From positions 1 to 13,160 of the forward strand of contig DAOVLG010000013.1 of the NCBI GenBank assembly GCA_030631385.1: a stretch of 13,160 nt of DNA. Direction: 5' to 3'. A program made the translations under genes and the position numbers. Shown here piece after piece: positions 1 through 7,185 of the stretch. Under the pieces are notes generated by a model. That model worked only from the letters and a program-made list of their open reading frames with translations. It did no database searches and had not been told where the DNA came from. The DNA comes from Candidatus Coatesiibacteriota bacterium. GTDB taxonomy: Bacteria > RBG-13-66-14. Positions within the stretch are counted from its first letter, which is position 1; every line of letters starts with the position of its first letter.

Positions 1-175
1 CACACTCTTCCCAGTGCTCCTCGTAACCCTTCTTCCCCGCCGTAAGCTGGCAGACCATAGAGAGCAGGTTCGCCCCCAGGCTGGCCGAGAGAGCGGCCGC
101 AGAACCTCCACCGGGGGCCGGTGCCCTGCTGCCCAGTTTCTGTAAGAACTCAGTAATCTTCAGATCGGTCAGCAT
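1..175 (-). CDS. fchA: Formimidotetrahydrofolate cyclodeaminase (5' part, cut by window edge)
   Basis: The first 58 codons of a protein that continues beyond base 1. The frame opens with residues MLTDLKITEFLQKLGS and continues with a proline- and glycine-rich APAPGGGSAAALSASLGA segment, then MVCQLTAGKKGYEEH. This is the conserved N-terminus of the cyclodeaminase/cyclohydrolase family, which corresponds to the C-terminal half of mammalian FTCD. The family converts 5-formimino-tetrahydrofolate to 5,10-methenyl-tetrahydrofolate and ammonia in the cytoplasm. The start is supported by AAGGAG six bases upstream (182-187). It is the third gene of a minus-strand run after ftcD and hutI and takes the product of FtcD as its substrate, so the three are probably co-transcribed. 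The serine cycle/folate enzyme FchA and the FTCD domain belong to one family, but the neighbours favour the histidine role. Confidence 0.88.
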   Translation of the reverse strand, partial: MLTDLKITEFLQKLGSRAPAPGGGSAAALSASLGANLLSMVCQLTAGKKGYEEHWEEC

Positions 176-200
176 CGAAGGCTCCTTCACGTTGATATAG

Positions 201-214
201 GGCTGTCTGCAGCC
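201..214 (-). other. Hairpin in the hutI-fchA gap
   Basis: Five-base perfect inverted repeat GGCTG/CAGCC with a four-base loop, in the 64-base gap between the hutI stop (TGA at 242-240) and the fchA start. It lies about 14 bases before the fchA ribosome site. There is no T-run, so it does not look like a terminator. It may be an RNA-processing or stability element, or chance in GC-rich DNA. Confidence 0.3.
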
Positions 215-239
215 ACCCTCAAGGCACGTCGGTTACCCG

Positions 240-1571
240 TCAACTAAAAAGATCTGAGAAGCGCTGTTTCTTGGGCCTTGTCACGTCGGGCTGGCGACGG
301 CGATCAACCAGCATGCCCCGCTTAATGACGGCGACGACGTGGTTGACGCCCCAGGCGTAGATGAGTTTTTCGGGCGAGGTCACGTTGAGGATGACGAGAT
401 CGGCCTGCTTTCCCGGTTCGATGCTGCCCAACTCCTTCTCCCGACCAACGGCGTAGGCGGCGTTGATCGTAACGGCGTTGAGCGCCTCCCGCACCGTCAG
501 ACCGCACCGCATCACGCCGAGTTCGATCACCCGCCCCATGGAAAGGGTATGGGAAGAGCCGGGGTTGTGGTCCGAGGCCAGGGCGACGATCGCCCCGGCG
601 TCCACCAACCTGCGGCCCGGCGCGTACCGGTCCCCGAAAAGGAAAAAGGTGGTCGCGGGCAGGAGCACGGCCGCAGTCTTGCTTTTTCCGAGAAGCTCGA
701 TGTCTTCGTCGCTCACGTAGGGCAGATGATCCACACTCCGGGCGCCGAGTTCGACCCCCAGCCTGGTACCACCCGAGGGGGAAAGTTCGTCGGCGTGCAC
801 CTTGGGTTCGAGGCCGTGGACCTGGCCGGCCTCGAGGACACGACGGCTCTCCTCTACGGAGAAGGCGCCCTCCTCGCAGAATACGTCGCAGTATTCGGCC
901 AGCCCGAGGGCGGCCACCTTGGGGATCATCTTCTCGCAGACCAGATCCACATAACCTTCACGGTCGTCGGCGAACTCGCGGGGGAGGGAATGGGCACCAA
1001 GAAAGGTGGGAACCAGATCCCAGGGGCCTTCGGCGTTAAGCTCTCGAATGGCCTGGAGCTGCGCCATCTCGCTGGCCACGCTCAAGCCGTAGCCCGACTT
1101 CGCCTCGAAGGTGGTCACCCCGGCGAAGAACATGCTCCACAGGCGTCCCCGCGCGCTCTCGACGAGATCGGCCACCCGCATCTTCCGCGTGGCGTCCACG
1201 GTGGCCTGGATACCGCCGCCCTTTGCGTGCAACTCCTCGTAGCTCGCCCCGCCCAGACGCAGAAGAAACTCGTCGGCCCGGTTACCCCCGTAAACCGGAT
1301 GGGTGTGGGGATCAACCATCCCGGGCATGACGATCCCGCCTCGGGCGTCACCGAGGGTGGTCGGCGCTCCCCCCATCTGCATGATCTCGGCCACCGGCCC
1401 GACGACCTCGATCCGATCTCCGTTGATGGCCACGGCACCGTCGGGGACGACGTGGAGCTCTTCCTGCTCCGCTCCCCGACGGGGTCCCTTTCCGGCGCAG
1501 GTCAGCACCAGGGAGGTGTTGTAGACGATCAGATCCGGGGGCCGTTCGCCTGGTCTAGGGGAAAGGTTCAT
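240..1571 (-). CDS. hutI: Imidazolonepropionase (HutI)
   Basis: Cytoplasmic metal-dependent amidohydrolase that hydrolyses 4-imidazolone-5-propionate to N-formimino-L-glutamate, the third step of histidine breakdown. The 443 residues show the HutI signature in order: metal-binding HTH motif at 89-91 inside MPGMVDPHTHPVYGGNRADEF, KSGYGL at 158-163, the AHS motif with His194, KVHADE with His259, DHL with His282, and the catalytic/metal Asp334 in SDHNPG. Length is close to the usual 400-420, with a short N-terminal extension before the first strand (DLIVYNTSLVLT). The ATG overlaps the ftcD stop by one base (TGATG), and I see no strong ribosome site, which suggests translational coupling to ftcD. 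The next gene, fchA, consumes the folate product, placing hutI in a ftcD-hutI-fchA unit. The long open frame on the opposite strand here is a composition shadow. Confidence 0.96.
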   Translation of the reverse strand: MNLSPRPGERPPDLIVYNTSLVLTCAGKGPRRGAEQEELHVVPDGAVAINGDRIEVVGPVAEIMQMGGAPTTLGDARGGIVMPGMVDPHTHPVYGGNRADEFLLRLGGASYEELHAKGGGIQATVDATRKMRVADLVESARGRLWSMFFAGVTTFEAKSGYGLSVASEMAQLQAIRELNAEGPWDLVPTFLGAHSLPREFADDREGYVDLVCEKMIPKVAALGLAEYCDVFCEEGAFSVEESRRVLEAGQVHGLEPKVHADELSPSGGTRLGVELGARSVDHLPYVSDEDIELLGKSKTAAVLLPATTFFLFGDRYAPGRRLVDAGAIVALASDHNPGSSHTLSMGRVIELGVMRCGLTVREALNAVTINAAYAVGREKELGSIEPGKQADLVILNVTSPEKLIYAWGVNHVVAVIKRGMLVDRRRQPDVTRPKKQRFSDLFS

Positions 1572-2542
1572 CAGATCTGGAAGTCGATGATCTGGCTGTT
1601 CTTCATGTTATCCACCTGCATGTACCATTTGGCCGCCTTGATGAAGGCGTCGGCGGGGGCCAGGCCGATGAGCTCGGTCTGGATGATCGAGACGCCGTAG
1701 CGGGCCGCTTCCCTCCGGATGGTTTCCACGACGCGGTGGAGCGGGGTTTTGGTGTAATCCAGGAAGTTCATCGAGATCTGCACCACCCCCGTCTCACGTG
1801 AAAAGCTGCCGTGATGGGTAACCATGGCGCCGTGCTCGTCGTAGGTCTTGACGCTCACCGGACCCTCCTCCCGGCCCTCCAGGTAGAAGCCCGCCCCCTG
1901 AATGTGGATGAAGCCACCCGAGGATCCCCGGATCGCCTTGGCGATGCGTCGGCCTATCCGAACGTCGGTGGTTCCCAGATTCACGTTGAACGCGATGAGG
2001 AAGGGGCGGGCACCCATGATCGTCGCCCCGGCGGTGGGGTGGGGCATATCCGGACCGTAATCGGGCTTCCACAAGGGGTCCTTCATCTTCTCGGCTAAAC
2101 CCTCGTACTCCCCCTTGCGGATATCGGACTGGCTCTGCCGGTGCGGCGCCGCGGCTGACTCGCGGTAGAGGTACACGGGCAAATTGAACCTCTCCGAGAC
2201 GGCCTGGGCGCACTCCCTGGCGAGGGCGTCGCAGTCCGACATCGGTACGCCGCGCACCGGAACATAGGGACTCACGTCCACGGCACCGATGCGGCTGTGC
2301 GCTCCCGAATGCTGGTTCATGTCTATGAGCTCGACGGCCCGCTCGTAGAGGGCGAGGGTGGCCGTCTTCAGGCCTTCGGGATCGCCGACGCAGGTAATGA
2401 CCGAGCGGTTGTGGTCGGGATCGGAGGAGTAGTCGAGGAGCTTGACGCCTTCGGCGGATTTCAAGGGCTCGACGCAGGCTTCAACAACATCGCCACGCCG
2501 GCCCTCACTGATGTTGGGTACCCATTCGATCAAAGCCGCCAT
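1571..2542 (-). CDS. ftcD: Glutamate formimidoyltransferase (FtcD N-terminal-type)
   Basis: Transfers the formimino group of N-formimino-glutamate to tetrahydrofolate, giving 5-formimino-tetrahydrofolate and glutamate. The 323 residues cover both formiminotransferase subdomains: the start ALIEWVPNISEGR, the folate/substrate stretch DYSSDPDHNRSVITCVG at about 37-53, HSGAHSRIGAVDVSPYVPV with His82 aligned to the catalytic histidine of mammalian FTCD, and FNVNLGTTDVRIGRRIAKAIR in the second half. There is no cyclodeaminase domain. That activity is supplied by the separate fchA at the left edge, whereas vertebrates have the two fused. The ATG start is preceded by AAGGGG at suitable spacing and about 50 bases downstream of a good extended -10 promoter. 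Its TGA overlaps the hutI start by one base. It is the first gene of the operon. Confidence 0.95.
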   Translation of the reverse strand: MAALIEWVPNISEGRRGDVVEACVEPLKSAEGVKLLDYSSDPDHNRSVITCVGDPEGLKTATLALYERAVELIDMNQHSGAHSRIGAVDVSPYVPVRGVPMSDCDALARECAQAVSERFNLPVYLYRESAAAPHRQSQSDIRKGEYEGLAEKMKDPLWKPDYGPDMPHPTAGATIMGARPFLIAFNVNLGTTDVRIGRRIAKAIRGSSGGFIHIQGAGFYLEGREEGPVSVKTYDEHGAMVTHHGSFSRETGVVQISMNFLDYTKTPLHRVVETIRREAARYGVSIIQTELIGLAPADAFIKAAKWYMQVDNMKNSQIIDFQI

Positions 2543-2593
2543 GAAAACCCCTTCGCGAATCGGTGGTGTCCCGGTTGGGCAAGGTCCGGAGGA

Positions 2594-2602
2594 ATTATAA
2601 CA
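2594..2602 (-). promoter_or_regulatory. Extended -10 promoter for ftcD-hutI-fchA
   Basis: On the minus strand TGT-TATAAT, a perfect consensus -10 with the TGn extension, lies about 50 bases before the ftcD ATG. No good -35 is seen at 16-18 bases, which is acceptable for extended -10 promoters. It sits between the CsgG-like gene stop and ftcD, so the hut-type operon probably starts independently. Confidence 0.65.
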
Positions 2603-2641
2603 CGGTGGCGGAAGGTCTCGGACGGGAGCGGCGGGTAGAAA

Positions 2642-3483
2642 TTACTCCACGCTGAAGCTCCCCACCGCTGCCTCCACGCCGTCAAGCATCACCTCGATCC
2701 GCCACTCGCCGGCCTGCCAGTTGCCCGGTTCGGTGTAACCCTTGCCGCCGATGACCCGGAGGGTATCGTGCTCTCCTCGAAGACGGCGGGTCGCACCTCC
2801 GCCCACCGCAACTCCCCGGCCGGGTTGATCCAGGCCACCGTCACCTCGTGAGCCTCCTCCTCACCGGGTTCCTCGCGCCCCAACCAGAGAACCCACACCA
2901 CCATCGCGGTCTCGGTCTGGCTGAAGCTCTCCGCGGGGAGGGTGTAGTCCCCGTACCGGTAGAAATTCAGCGAGGCGATCTCGGGCGGGGGCGCCTCCGT
3001 CTCAACCTCGACCACCACATCTTCGGCCTCGGCGCCCACCACCTTGGCCAGGGCCACGGCCAGGTTTCGGCATGCCCAGGGCAGCTCGGCGGCCGTACCC
3101 ACGGTGGCGGTCTCCCCCAGGATCGCCTCGGAGGATTCCACGGCCACCAGACGGACCGCCACGGTGTAGGTCTCACCCAGCGCCGAAAGCGATCCAACGG
3201 CGATGTAATCGGCCCCGGTCAACTCCCCGAGCTCGGCAGCCTCGCCGGCGGTCATCGCCGCCACACTCAGCGACCTCTCCTCGATCACCCGCGCCAGTTG
3301 CGACCGCTCGATAACCCGCACACCCGGCAGGCCGACGAGCTCCGTTCGGAGTATCTCCGATACCGCCAGGGCCTGCTCGGGGAAGACCCCAAGCGGTTGG
3401 AAATCGGTCACGGCGAGGGTGATCGGCTCTTGGGCAACCGCGAGGCTGAAAACCAACAAAAGGATCAAGACGGTTCCGCGCAT
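2642..3483 (-). CDS. Exported CsgG-like protein, frameshifted near its C-terminus
   Basis: Begins with a signal peptide (MRGTVLILLLVFSLAVAQ; hydrophobic core 4-16) and then a CsgG/curli-assembly-like or FlgO-like alpha/beta domain at about 20-150: ITLAVTDFQPLG, SEILRTELVGLPGVRVIERSQL, and GADYIAVGSLSAL. This is followed by a proline/glutamate-rich linker and a beta-rich region to about 237. Read as given, the frame runs into low-complexity sequence and stops at 2689. Shifting one base near 2770-2778 (after Phe235-Glu-Glu) restores a sensible end, including GNWQAGEWRIEVMLDGVEA and GSFSVE, stopping with TAA at 2644-2642. One missing base in GAGGAG-AGC would explain this. The intact protein would have about 280 residues. 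The start is supported by GGGAGG six bases upstream and a TGCTATAAT promoter. Probably a periplasmic or outer-membrane protein; its function is unknown and it need not act in curli. Confidence 0.72.
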
Positions 3484-3505
3484 CTCTGCCTCCCAGAGTT
3501 CGCCA

Positions 3506-3514
3506 ATTATAGCA
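3506..3514 (-). promoter_or_regulatory. Extended -10 promoter for the CsgG-like gene
   Basis: Minus-strand TGC-TATAAT is a perfect extended -10, ending 22 bases before the ATG at 3483, with GGGAGG between. No convincing -35. The spacing to the ribosome site makes it the likely start of a short 5' leader. Confidence 0.65.
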
Positions 3515-3659
3515 TCAAACCGTTCAGTAATTCCGAGACCCCAGGCATCCGACGAAGGTCGGTTGTTGCAGCACCTGGACGAATTTGGGATGGATGAGGG
3601 GTACCACCGACCGTTTCCTTCAGAGCATCAGCCAGTTTAAATAGAATCGAGAGACAAAC
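3515..3659. other. Non-coding stretch upstream of the CsgG-like gene
   Basis: I see no gene here. It contains a five-base hairpin CCGAC-GAAG-GTCGG at 3549-3562 with no T-run. Short open frames exist on both strands but lack ribosome sites and recognisable protein features. Confidence 0.4.
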
Positions 3660-3678
3660 AAAAAGAGGCACACGCCTC
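3660..3678 (-). terminator. Rho-independent terminator
   Basis: On the minus strand, GAGGC-GTGT-GCCTC is followed at once by TTTTT and a further GTTTG. It lies 22 bases past the TAG of the small membrane-protein frame and ends the POR region on this strand. Confidence 0.7.
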
Positions 3679-3699
3679 CCTCTGTTAATCCCACGCGTC

Positions 3700-3888
3700 C
3701 TATCTTTGCCTAAGACGGCGCACCAGCCAGCGCACGAAGGAGAAGAAGAGCAGTGCACCGGTTACGATGAATACAACGGTCAGAAACTCCGGCCCCTCGC
3801 CGGGGACGGCTCAGATGGACCCCTGAACCGGTACCGCGCCAACCGGAACGACAAGCATCAGCGTCGCCAGAAGGGTATAAAATGGCAC
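3700..3888 (-). pseudogene. Tiny signal-peptide/membrane protein frame with in-frame TGA
   Basis: A 63-codon frame from GTG (3888) to TAG (3702-3700), broken by TGA at 3813-3811. Before the stop it reads as a signal-peptide-like VPFYTLLATLMLVVPVGAVP. After it come AVPGEGPEF, a hydrophobic span LTVVFIVTGALLFFSFV, and a basic tail RWLVRRLRQR. The PEF-hydrophobic-basic end resembles C-terminal sorting tails of the PEP/PEF-CTERM type, by memory of the pattern only. It could be a nonsense-mutated gene (TGG or CGA to TGA), a selenocysteine frame, or a remnant. A hairpin (3789-3809) starts one base after TGA, with its loop only nine bases from the codon, closer than I recall for bacterial selenocysteine elements. 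The ribosome site is weak. It lies between two terminators. Function unknown. Confidence 0.4.
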
Positions 3889-3948
3889 GTCGTCCGTTCT
3901 ATTCGTTTGTTCGCATGTGCCTACGCATGAAAGGCCACCACGGTTCCG

Positions 3949-3978
3949 AAAAACAGCGAAGGGGCCTCCAGACCCCCT
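3949..3978 (-). terminator. Probable terminator after the POR beta gene
   Basis: Minus-strand stem of up to eight pairs (core GGGGTC-TGGA-GGCCCC), then CGCTG and TTTTT, starting 22 bases after the porB stop. The T-run is offset by five bases, so termination may be partial, letting some transcripts reach the small frame and the second terminator. Confidence 0.5.
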
Positions 3979-4000
3979 CACCCTCCGTATCGTTCGCAGC

Positions 4001-4939
4001 TCAGGCGCCCTCGCCGCACTTTAGTAGAAGCTCGTGCCAGCGCCGGTCTATCTCGGCCTGGATCTCGTCAATGATGTCCTGGCGAATCTCCGGTTTGAAG
4101 AGGTGACGGAAGCGTCCCTGACCCTTCAGCCATTCCTCGATGGGCTTCTTTTCCCTGGGCTTGAAGTTGAGCTTCCACTCGCCGTCGGTAACCTCGTACA
4201 GCGCCCAGAAACAGGTGTCCACCGCCAGCTTTCCGCTCTCGACCGACTCATTAGGCGCGATTTTCCACCCCGGGATGCAGGGCGAGAGGATGTTTAAAAA
4301 GCACGGCCCCTCGGTGTAGAAAGCCTTCTTGGCCTTCTTCATCAGGTCGTTTGGCTTGGAGGGGATGGCCTGGGCCACGTAAGGCAGACGGTGGGCGACC
4401 ATGATTCCGGTCAGGTCCTTGTTGAACTGGGGCTTGCCGTAGGACGCCTTCCCGGCGGGGGCGGTGGTGGTGCTGGCTCCGTGAGGCGTGGCGCCGGACC
4501 GCTGATAGCCGGTATTCATGTAGCCCTCGTTGTCGTAACACACGTACACCATGTCATGGCCGCGCTCCATGGCCCCCGACAGGCTCTGCAGGCCGATATC
4601 GTAGGTGCCGCCGTCGCCGCCGAAGGAGAGGATCTTGTAGTTGTGGGGCATCTTGCCCTTCTTCTTCAGGGCTCGGTAGGCGGTCTCGATGCCGGAGCCA
4701 GTCGCCGCGGAGTTCTCGAAGGCGTTGTGGATGTATGAGCAGCGCCAGGCGCTGAAGGGGTAGATCGTTGTAGAAACCTCCAGGCACCCCGTGGCCGCGG
4801 TGACGACGACCTCGTCCTCGGGTTCCAGGCTGTGCAGGATTTGACGCATGAGCATGGTAGCCCCGCAGCCGGCGCACATCCGATGGCCCCCGGAGAGCCG
4901 CTGCCTGGTGGTCATGGCGATCTCTTTGAAGCTGGGCAT
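4001..4939 (-). CDS. porB: Pyruvate:ferredoxin oxidoreductase, beta subunit
   Basis: Thiamine-diphosphate-binding catalytic subunit of a 2-oxoacid:ferredoxin oxidoreductase, interconverting pyruvate plus CoA with acetyl-CoA, CO2 and reduced ferredoxin in the cytoplasm. Its 312 residues match the family length. Cysteines expected to hold the proximal 4Fe-4S cluster are Cys22 and Cys25 (CAGC), Cys52 (TGCLEV) and Cys221 (LSPC). The thiamine diphosphate/Mg motif is GDGGTYDIG at 108-116 with NEGYMNTG at 137-144, followed by GYQRSGATPHGASTTT, typical of pyruvate rather than branched-chain enzymes, although substrate cannot be fixed by sight. The ATG has AGGAGG five bases upstream. It is the last gene of the gamma-delta, alpha, beta operon, 31 bases after alpha, and is followed by a terminator. 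Confidence 0.93.
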   Translation of the reverse strand: MPSFKEIAMTTRQRLSGGHRMCAGCGATMLMRQILHSLEPEDEVVVTAATGCLEVSTTIYPFSAWRCSYIHNAFENSAATGSGIETAYRALKKKGKMPHNYKILSFGGDGGTYDIGLQSLSGAMERGHDMVYVCYDNEGYMNTGYQRSGATPHGASTTTAPAGKASYGKPQFNKDLTGIMVAHRLPYVAQAIPSKPNDLMKKAKKAFYTEGPCFLNILSPCIPGWKIAPNESVESGKLAVDTCFWALYEVTDGEWKLNFKPREKKPIEEWLKGQGRFRHLFKPEIRQDIIDEIQAEIDRRWHELLLKCGEGA

Positions 4940-4950
4940 CTCTTCCTCCT

Positions 4951-4965
4951 CGGGCGTGTCGCCCG
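4951..4965 (-). promoter_or_regulatory. Intercistronic hairpin abutting the porB ribosome site
   Basis: Perfect six-pair stem CGGGCG-ACA-CGCCCG filling half of the 31-base gap between porA and porB. Its last base touches AGGAGG of porB. The same plan occurs between the gamma-delta gene and porA (6194-6209). It might protect a processed 3' end or tune access of ribosomes to the downstream gene. This is inference. Confidence 0.5.
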
Positions 4966-4970
4966 GTGCG

Positions 4971-6179
4971 TTAAACCTTAACCGCCGCCGGCTCGTGCTG
5001 GCGGACGTTTAAGTAACCGTACTGATCCACGGACCTGCCGGCGAGCAGGGTGAAGAGATCATCGTAAACCTCTTCGATGTGGTAGGTTTCGATCTGGCGA
5101 CCGCCGAGACCGTACATGCGGCTGATTACACTCGGACGCAAGTCCATGTCGTACATGGCCGAGCGCAATTCGCTGTAGATCGCGCCGCCCAGGGCACCGA
5201 AGCTCACCGCGCGGTCCATCATGGCCACACACTTGATGTGGGACAGCGCCTCGGCCAGCTCCACGCCGGGGAAGGGGCGGAAGACCCGCAGATTAATCGC
5301 TCCGGCCTTCATGCCCTGTTCGCGCAGTTTGTCCACCACGATGTTTACCGTGCCGCCGGTGGAGTTGAGCACAATGATGGCGACCTCGGCGTCCTCGAGC
5401 TTGTAGGAGCGGAAGTAACCGTAATCCCGCGTGCCGAACTCCTTGGCGAACTCCCTGGAAACGTCGAGGACCACCTTGCGGGCGGCCTCCATCCCGTCTA
5501 TCTGGCTCCGCTTGTGCTCGAAGTAGTAGTCGTGCAGGTCCAAAGGACCCATGGTCACCGGTTTATCCGGGTCGAGCAGGTGGTATTTCGGGTGATAGGA
5601 GCCGATGAAGCCTTTGACCTTCCGGTCGTCGTAGATGAGGACGTTCTCCATACCGTGACTGGTGATGAATCCATCTAGGTTGACCATCACCGGTAGAAGC
5701 ACGTCTGGGTGCTCGGCGATGCGAACCGCTTGTATAGTGTTCTCGTAGGCTTCCTGGGCGTTCACACTGAAGAGCTGGATCCAGCCGGAATCGCGGCACA
5801 TCATGGCGTCGGAGTGATCGCAGTGAATGTTGATCGGCCCGGAGAGGGCGCGGTTGATGACCGGCATGACTATCGGCAGGCGCAGGGAGGAGGCGATGTA
5901 GACGATCTCCAGCATGAGCGCCAGTCCGTTGGCGCTGGTGGCCGTCATGGTTCTCGCCCCGGCCGCGGAGCTCCCCACGCAGGCGCTCATCGCCGAGTGC
6001 TCGCTTTCCACCAGGATCAGCTCGGTGGACACCTCGCCGTCGGCGTGGAAGTCGGCGAACTTCTGCACCAAGGCCGTTTGGGGGGTGATCGGGTAGGCAG
6101 CCACCACATCGGGATCTATCTGCTTCACCGCGTAGGCGACCGCCTGATTCCCCGTTAATGCAAGTGTCTTCTCTGCCAC
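4971..6179 (-). CDS. porA: Pyruvate:ferredoxin oxidoreductase, alpha subunit
   Basis: The 402-residue alpha chain of the POR complex, supplying the pyrimidine-side thiamine diphosphate domain and the transketolase C-terminal-like domain. Visible motifs are YPITPQT at 29-35, VESEHSAMSACVGSSAAGAR at about 57-76, TSANGL at 81-86 and DSGWIQL near 130. The second half (AEVAIIVLNSTGGTV, INLRVFRPFPGVEL) is the domain II Rossmann-like part. Length fits the four-subunit type. The start is GTG, with AGGAGG eight bases upstream separated by a T-rich spacer. It follows the gamma-delta gene by 31 bases and precedes porB by 31 bases, so the three are one transcription unit. Closely related 2-ketoisovalerate or oxalate enzymes are less likely, given porB. 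Confidence 0.93.
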   Translation of the reverse strand: MAEKTLALTGNQAVAYAVKQIDPDVVAAYPITPQTALVQKFADFHADGEVSTELILVESEHSAMSACVGSSAAGARTMTATSANGLALMLEIVYIASSLRLPIVMPVINRALSGPINIHCDHSDAMMCRDSGWIQLFSVNAQEAYENTIQAVRIAEHPDVLLPVMVNLDGFITSHGMENVLIYDDRKVKGFIGSYHPKYHLLDPDKPVTMGPLDLHDYYFEHKRSQIDGMEAARKVVLDVSREFAKEFGTRDYGYFRSYKLEDAEVAIIVLNSTGGTVNIVVDKLREQGMKAGAINLRVFRPFPGVELAEALSHIKCVAMMDRAVSFGALGGAIYSELRSAMYDMDLRPSVISRMYGLGGRQIETYHIEEVYDDLFTLLAGRSVDQYGYLNVRQHEPAAVKV

Positions 6180-6193
6180 GAAAAAAACCTCCT

Positions 6194-6209
6194 CGGGGTG
6201 GGTACCCCG
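6194..6209 (-). promoter_or_regulatory. Intercistronic hairpin abutting the porA ribosome site
   Basis: Six-pair stem CGGGGT-ACCC-ACCCCG begins one base after the gamma-delta stop codon and ends against the AGGAGG of porA. It is the same stop-hairpin-AGGAGG arrangement seen before porB, with a different sequence but the same CGGG/CCCG base of the stem. Confidence 0.5.
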
Positions 6210-6210
6210 A

Positions 6211-7152
6211 TTACTTGCTGGTCTCCTTGACCATAGTGATGGCCCTGACCTTGGGCGGGCAGACCTCGGCGCAGATGCCGCAGCCCTTGCAGTGCATGTA
6301 ATCGTGTCCGGTCATCTTCTCGGTCTCGAGGTCGAACATGATGGCCGCGTCGGGGCAGAAGATGAAGCAACGGAAGCAGTGGGTGCACTTCTCCTCGTCC
6401 CAGACCGGGCGGTTGGCGCGCCAGGAGCCGGCATTGTAGTCTTCGGCGTTGCCGGCGCGCAGGTAGGCGTGCTTCTCGGTGGCCACGATGTAACCGGCCC
6501 AGGGAAGCTCCTTGTAGCTCTCACCGCCGTATTTACCCTTGGGCAACGGGCCGCAACCACCGGACCCCTTCGCATTCTCCGTTTTGGTTACCGCCTTCGA
6601 CGCCTCCTCGATGGCCTTGAGGTTCCCCTCGACTACCTCTTTGGTAAAAACGCCCGTGTAATTCGTCTTGAAACTATCGCAGATATCCCCGGCGGAGATC
6701 ATGTCCACGATGCTGGTGAGAGCGCCGATGGTCGGGGTGTTCGGCATCCGGCGACCGAGGTGCTTCCGGCTTATCCCGGTGGCGTCCACGGTGAAGATGC
6801 GGTATTTGTGGCCCTCCACGATTTTATCGCGGATCTCGGACGGCGTGTGCTCGGTGTTAAGTAGGAGGATGCCGTCATCCTTCAGGCCCTCGGCCACGTC
6901 TACCACCTCGAGAAGCGTTTCGTCGAGGACGATGACGATATCCGGATTGGTAACCGTGGAATATATTGTAATGGGCTCCTCCGAGATCCGGTTGAAGGCC
7001 TTGATCGGCGCGCCCATCCGTTCGGAGCCGTACTCGGGGAAGGACTGGACGTGTTTACCAGCTTCTAAGGATGCATCGGCGAGCACCTTGGACGCCGTAA
7101 CTGCACCCTGTCCCCCACGGGCGTGCCAGCGGATCTCCATCATCTCGGGCAT
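6211..7152 (-). CDS. porG: Pyruvate:ferredoxin oxidoreductase, fused gamma-delta subunit
   Basis: Combines the CoA-interacting gamma domain and the ferredoxin-like delta domain in one chain of 313 residues. Gamma features near the N-terminus are EIRWHARGGQGAVTASKVLA, then FPEYGSERMGAPIKAFNRIS, and DETLLEVVD. The region at about 195-250 is a linker with GSGGCGPLPKG and ELPWAGYIV, typical of the start of delta chains. Two 4Fe-4S motifs follow: CTHCFRCFIFCP (cysteines near 256, 259, 262, 266) and CKGCGICAEVCP (near 288, 291, 294, 298). They relay electrons from the thiamine site to ferredoxin. I chose the ATG at 7152 because AGGAGGTGAT is placed six bases upstream; a TTG one codon earlier is disfavoured. 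First gene of the operon, preceded by a palindrome and a possible promoter. Confidence 0.92.
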   Translation of the reverse strand: MPEMMEIRWHARGGQGAVTASKVLADASLEAGKHVQSFPEYGSERMGAPIKAFNRISEEPITIYSTVTNPDIVIVLDETLLEVVDVAEGLKDDGILLLNTEHTPSEIRDKIVEGHKYRIFTVDATGISRKHLGRRMPNTPTIGALTSIVDMISAGDICDSFKTNYTGVFTKEVVEGNLKAIEEASKAVTKTENAKGSGGCGPLPKGKYGGESYKELPWAGYIVATEKHAYLRAGNAEDYNAGSWRANRPVWDEEKCTHCFRCFIFCPDAAIMFDLETEKMTGHDYMHCKGCGICAEVCPPKVRAITMVKETSK

Positions 7153-7185
7153 CAATCACCTCCTGGAGGCAAAAAAAGGGATGCG

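Noticed and set aside
339..1700. 453-codon open frame on the plus strand across hutI
   Set aside because: It is antisense to a clear HutI. Its composition is low in sense-like patterns, and long antisense frames are expected in GC-rich coding DNA.
3507..3758. 83-codon minus-strand frame
   Set aside because: It reads through the terminator at 3660-3678 and lies in a different frame from the more protein-like small membrane frame. No family features.
7152..7155. TTG start one codon before the POR gamma-delta ATG
   Set aside because: The AGGAGG spacing fits the ATG better, and TTG is a poor start.
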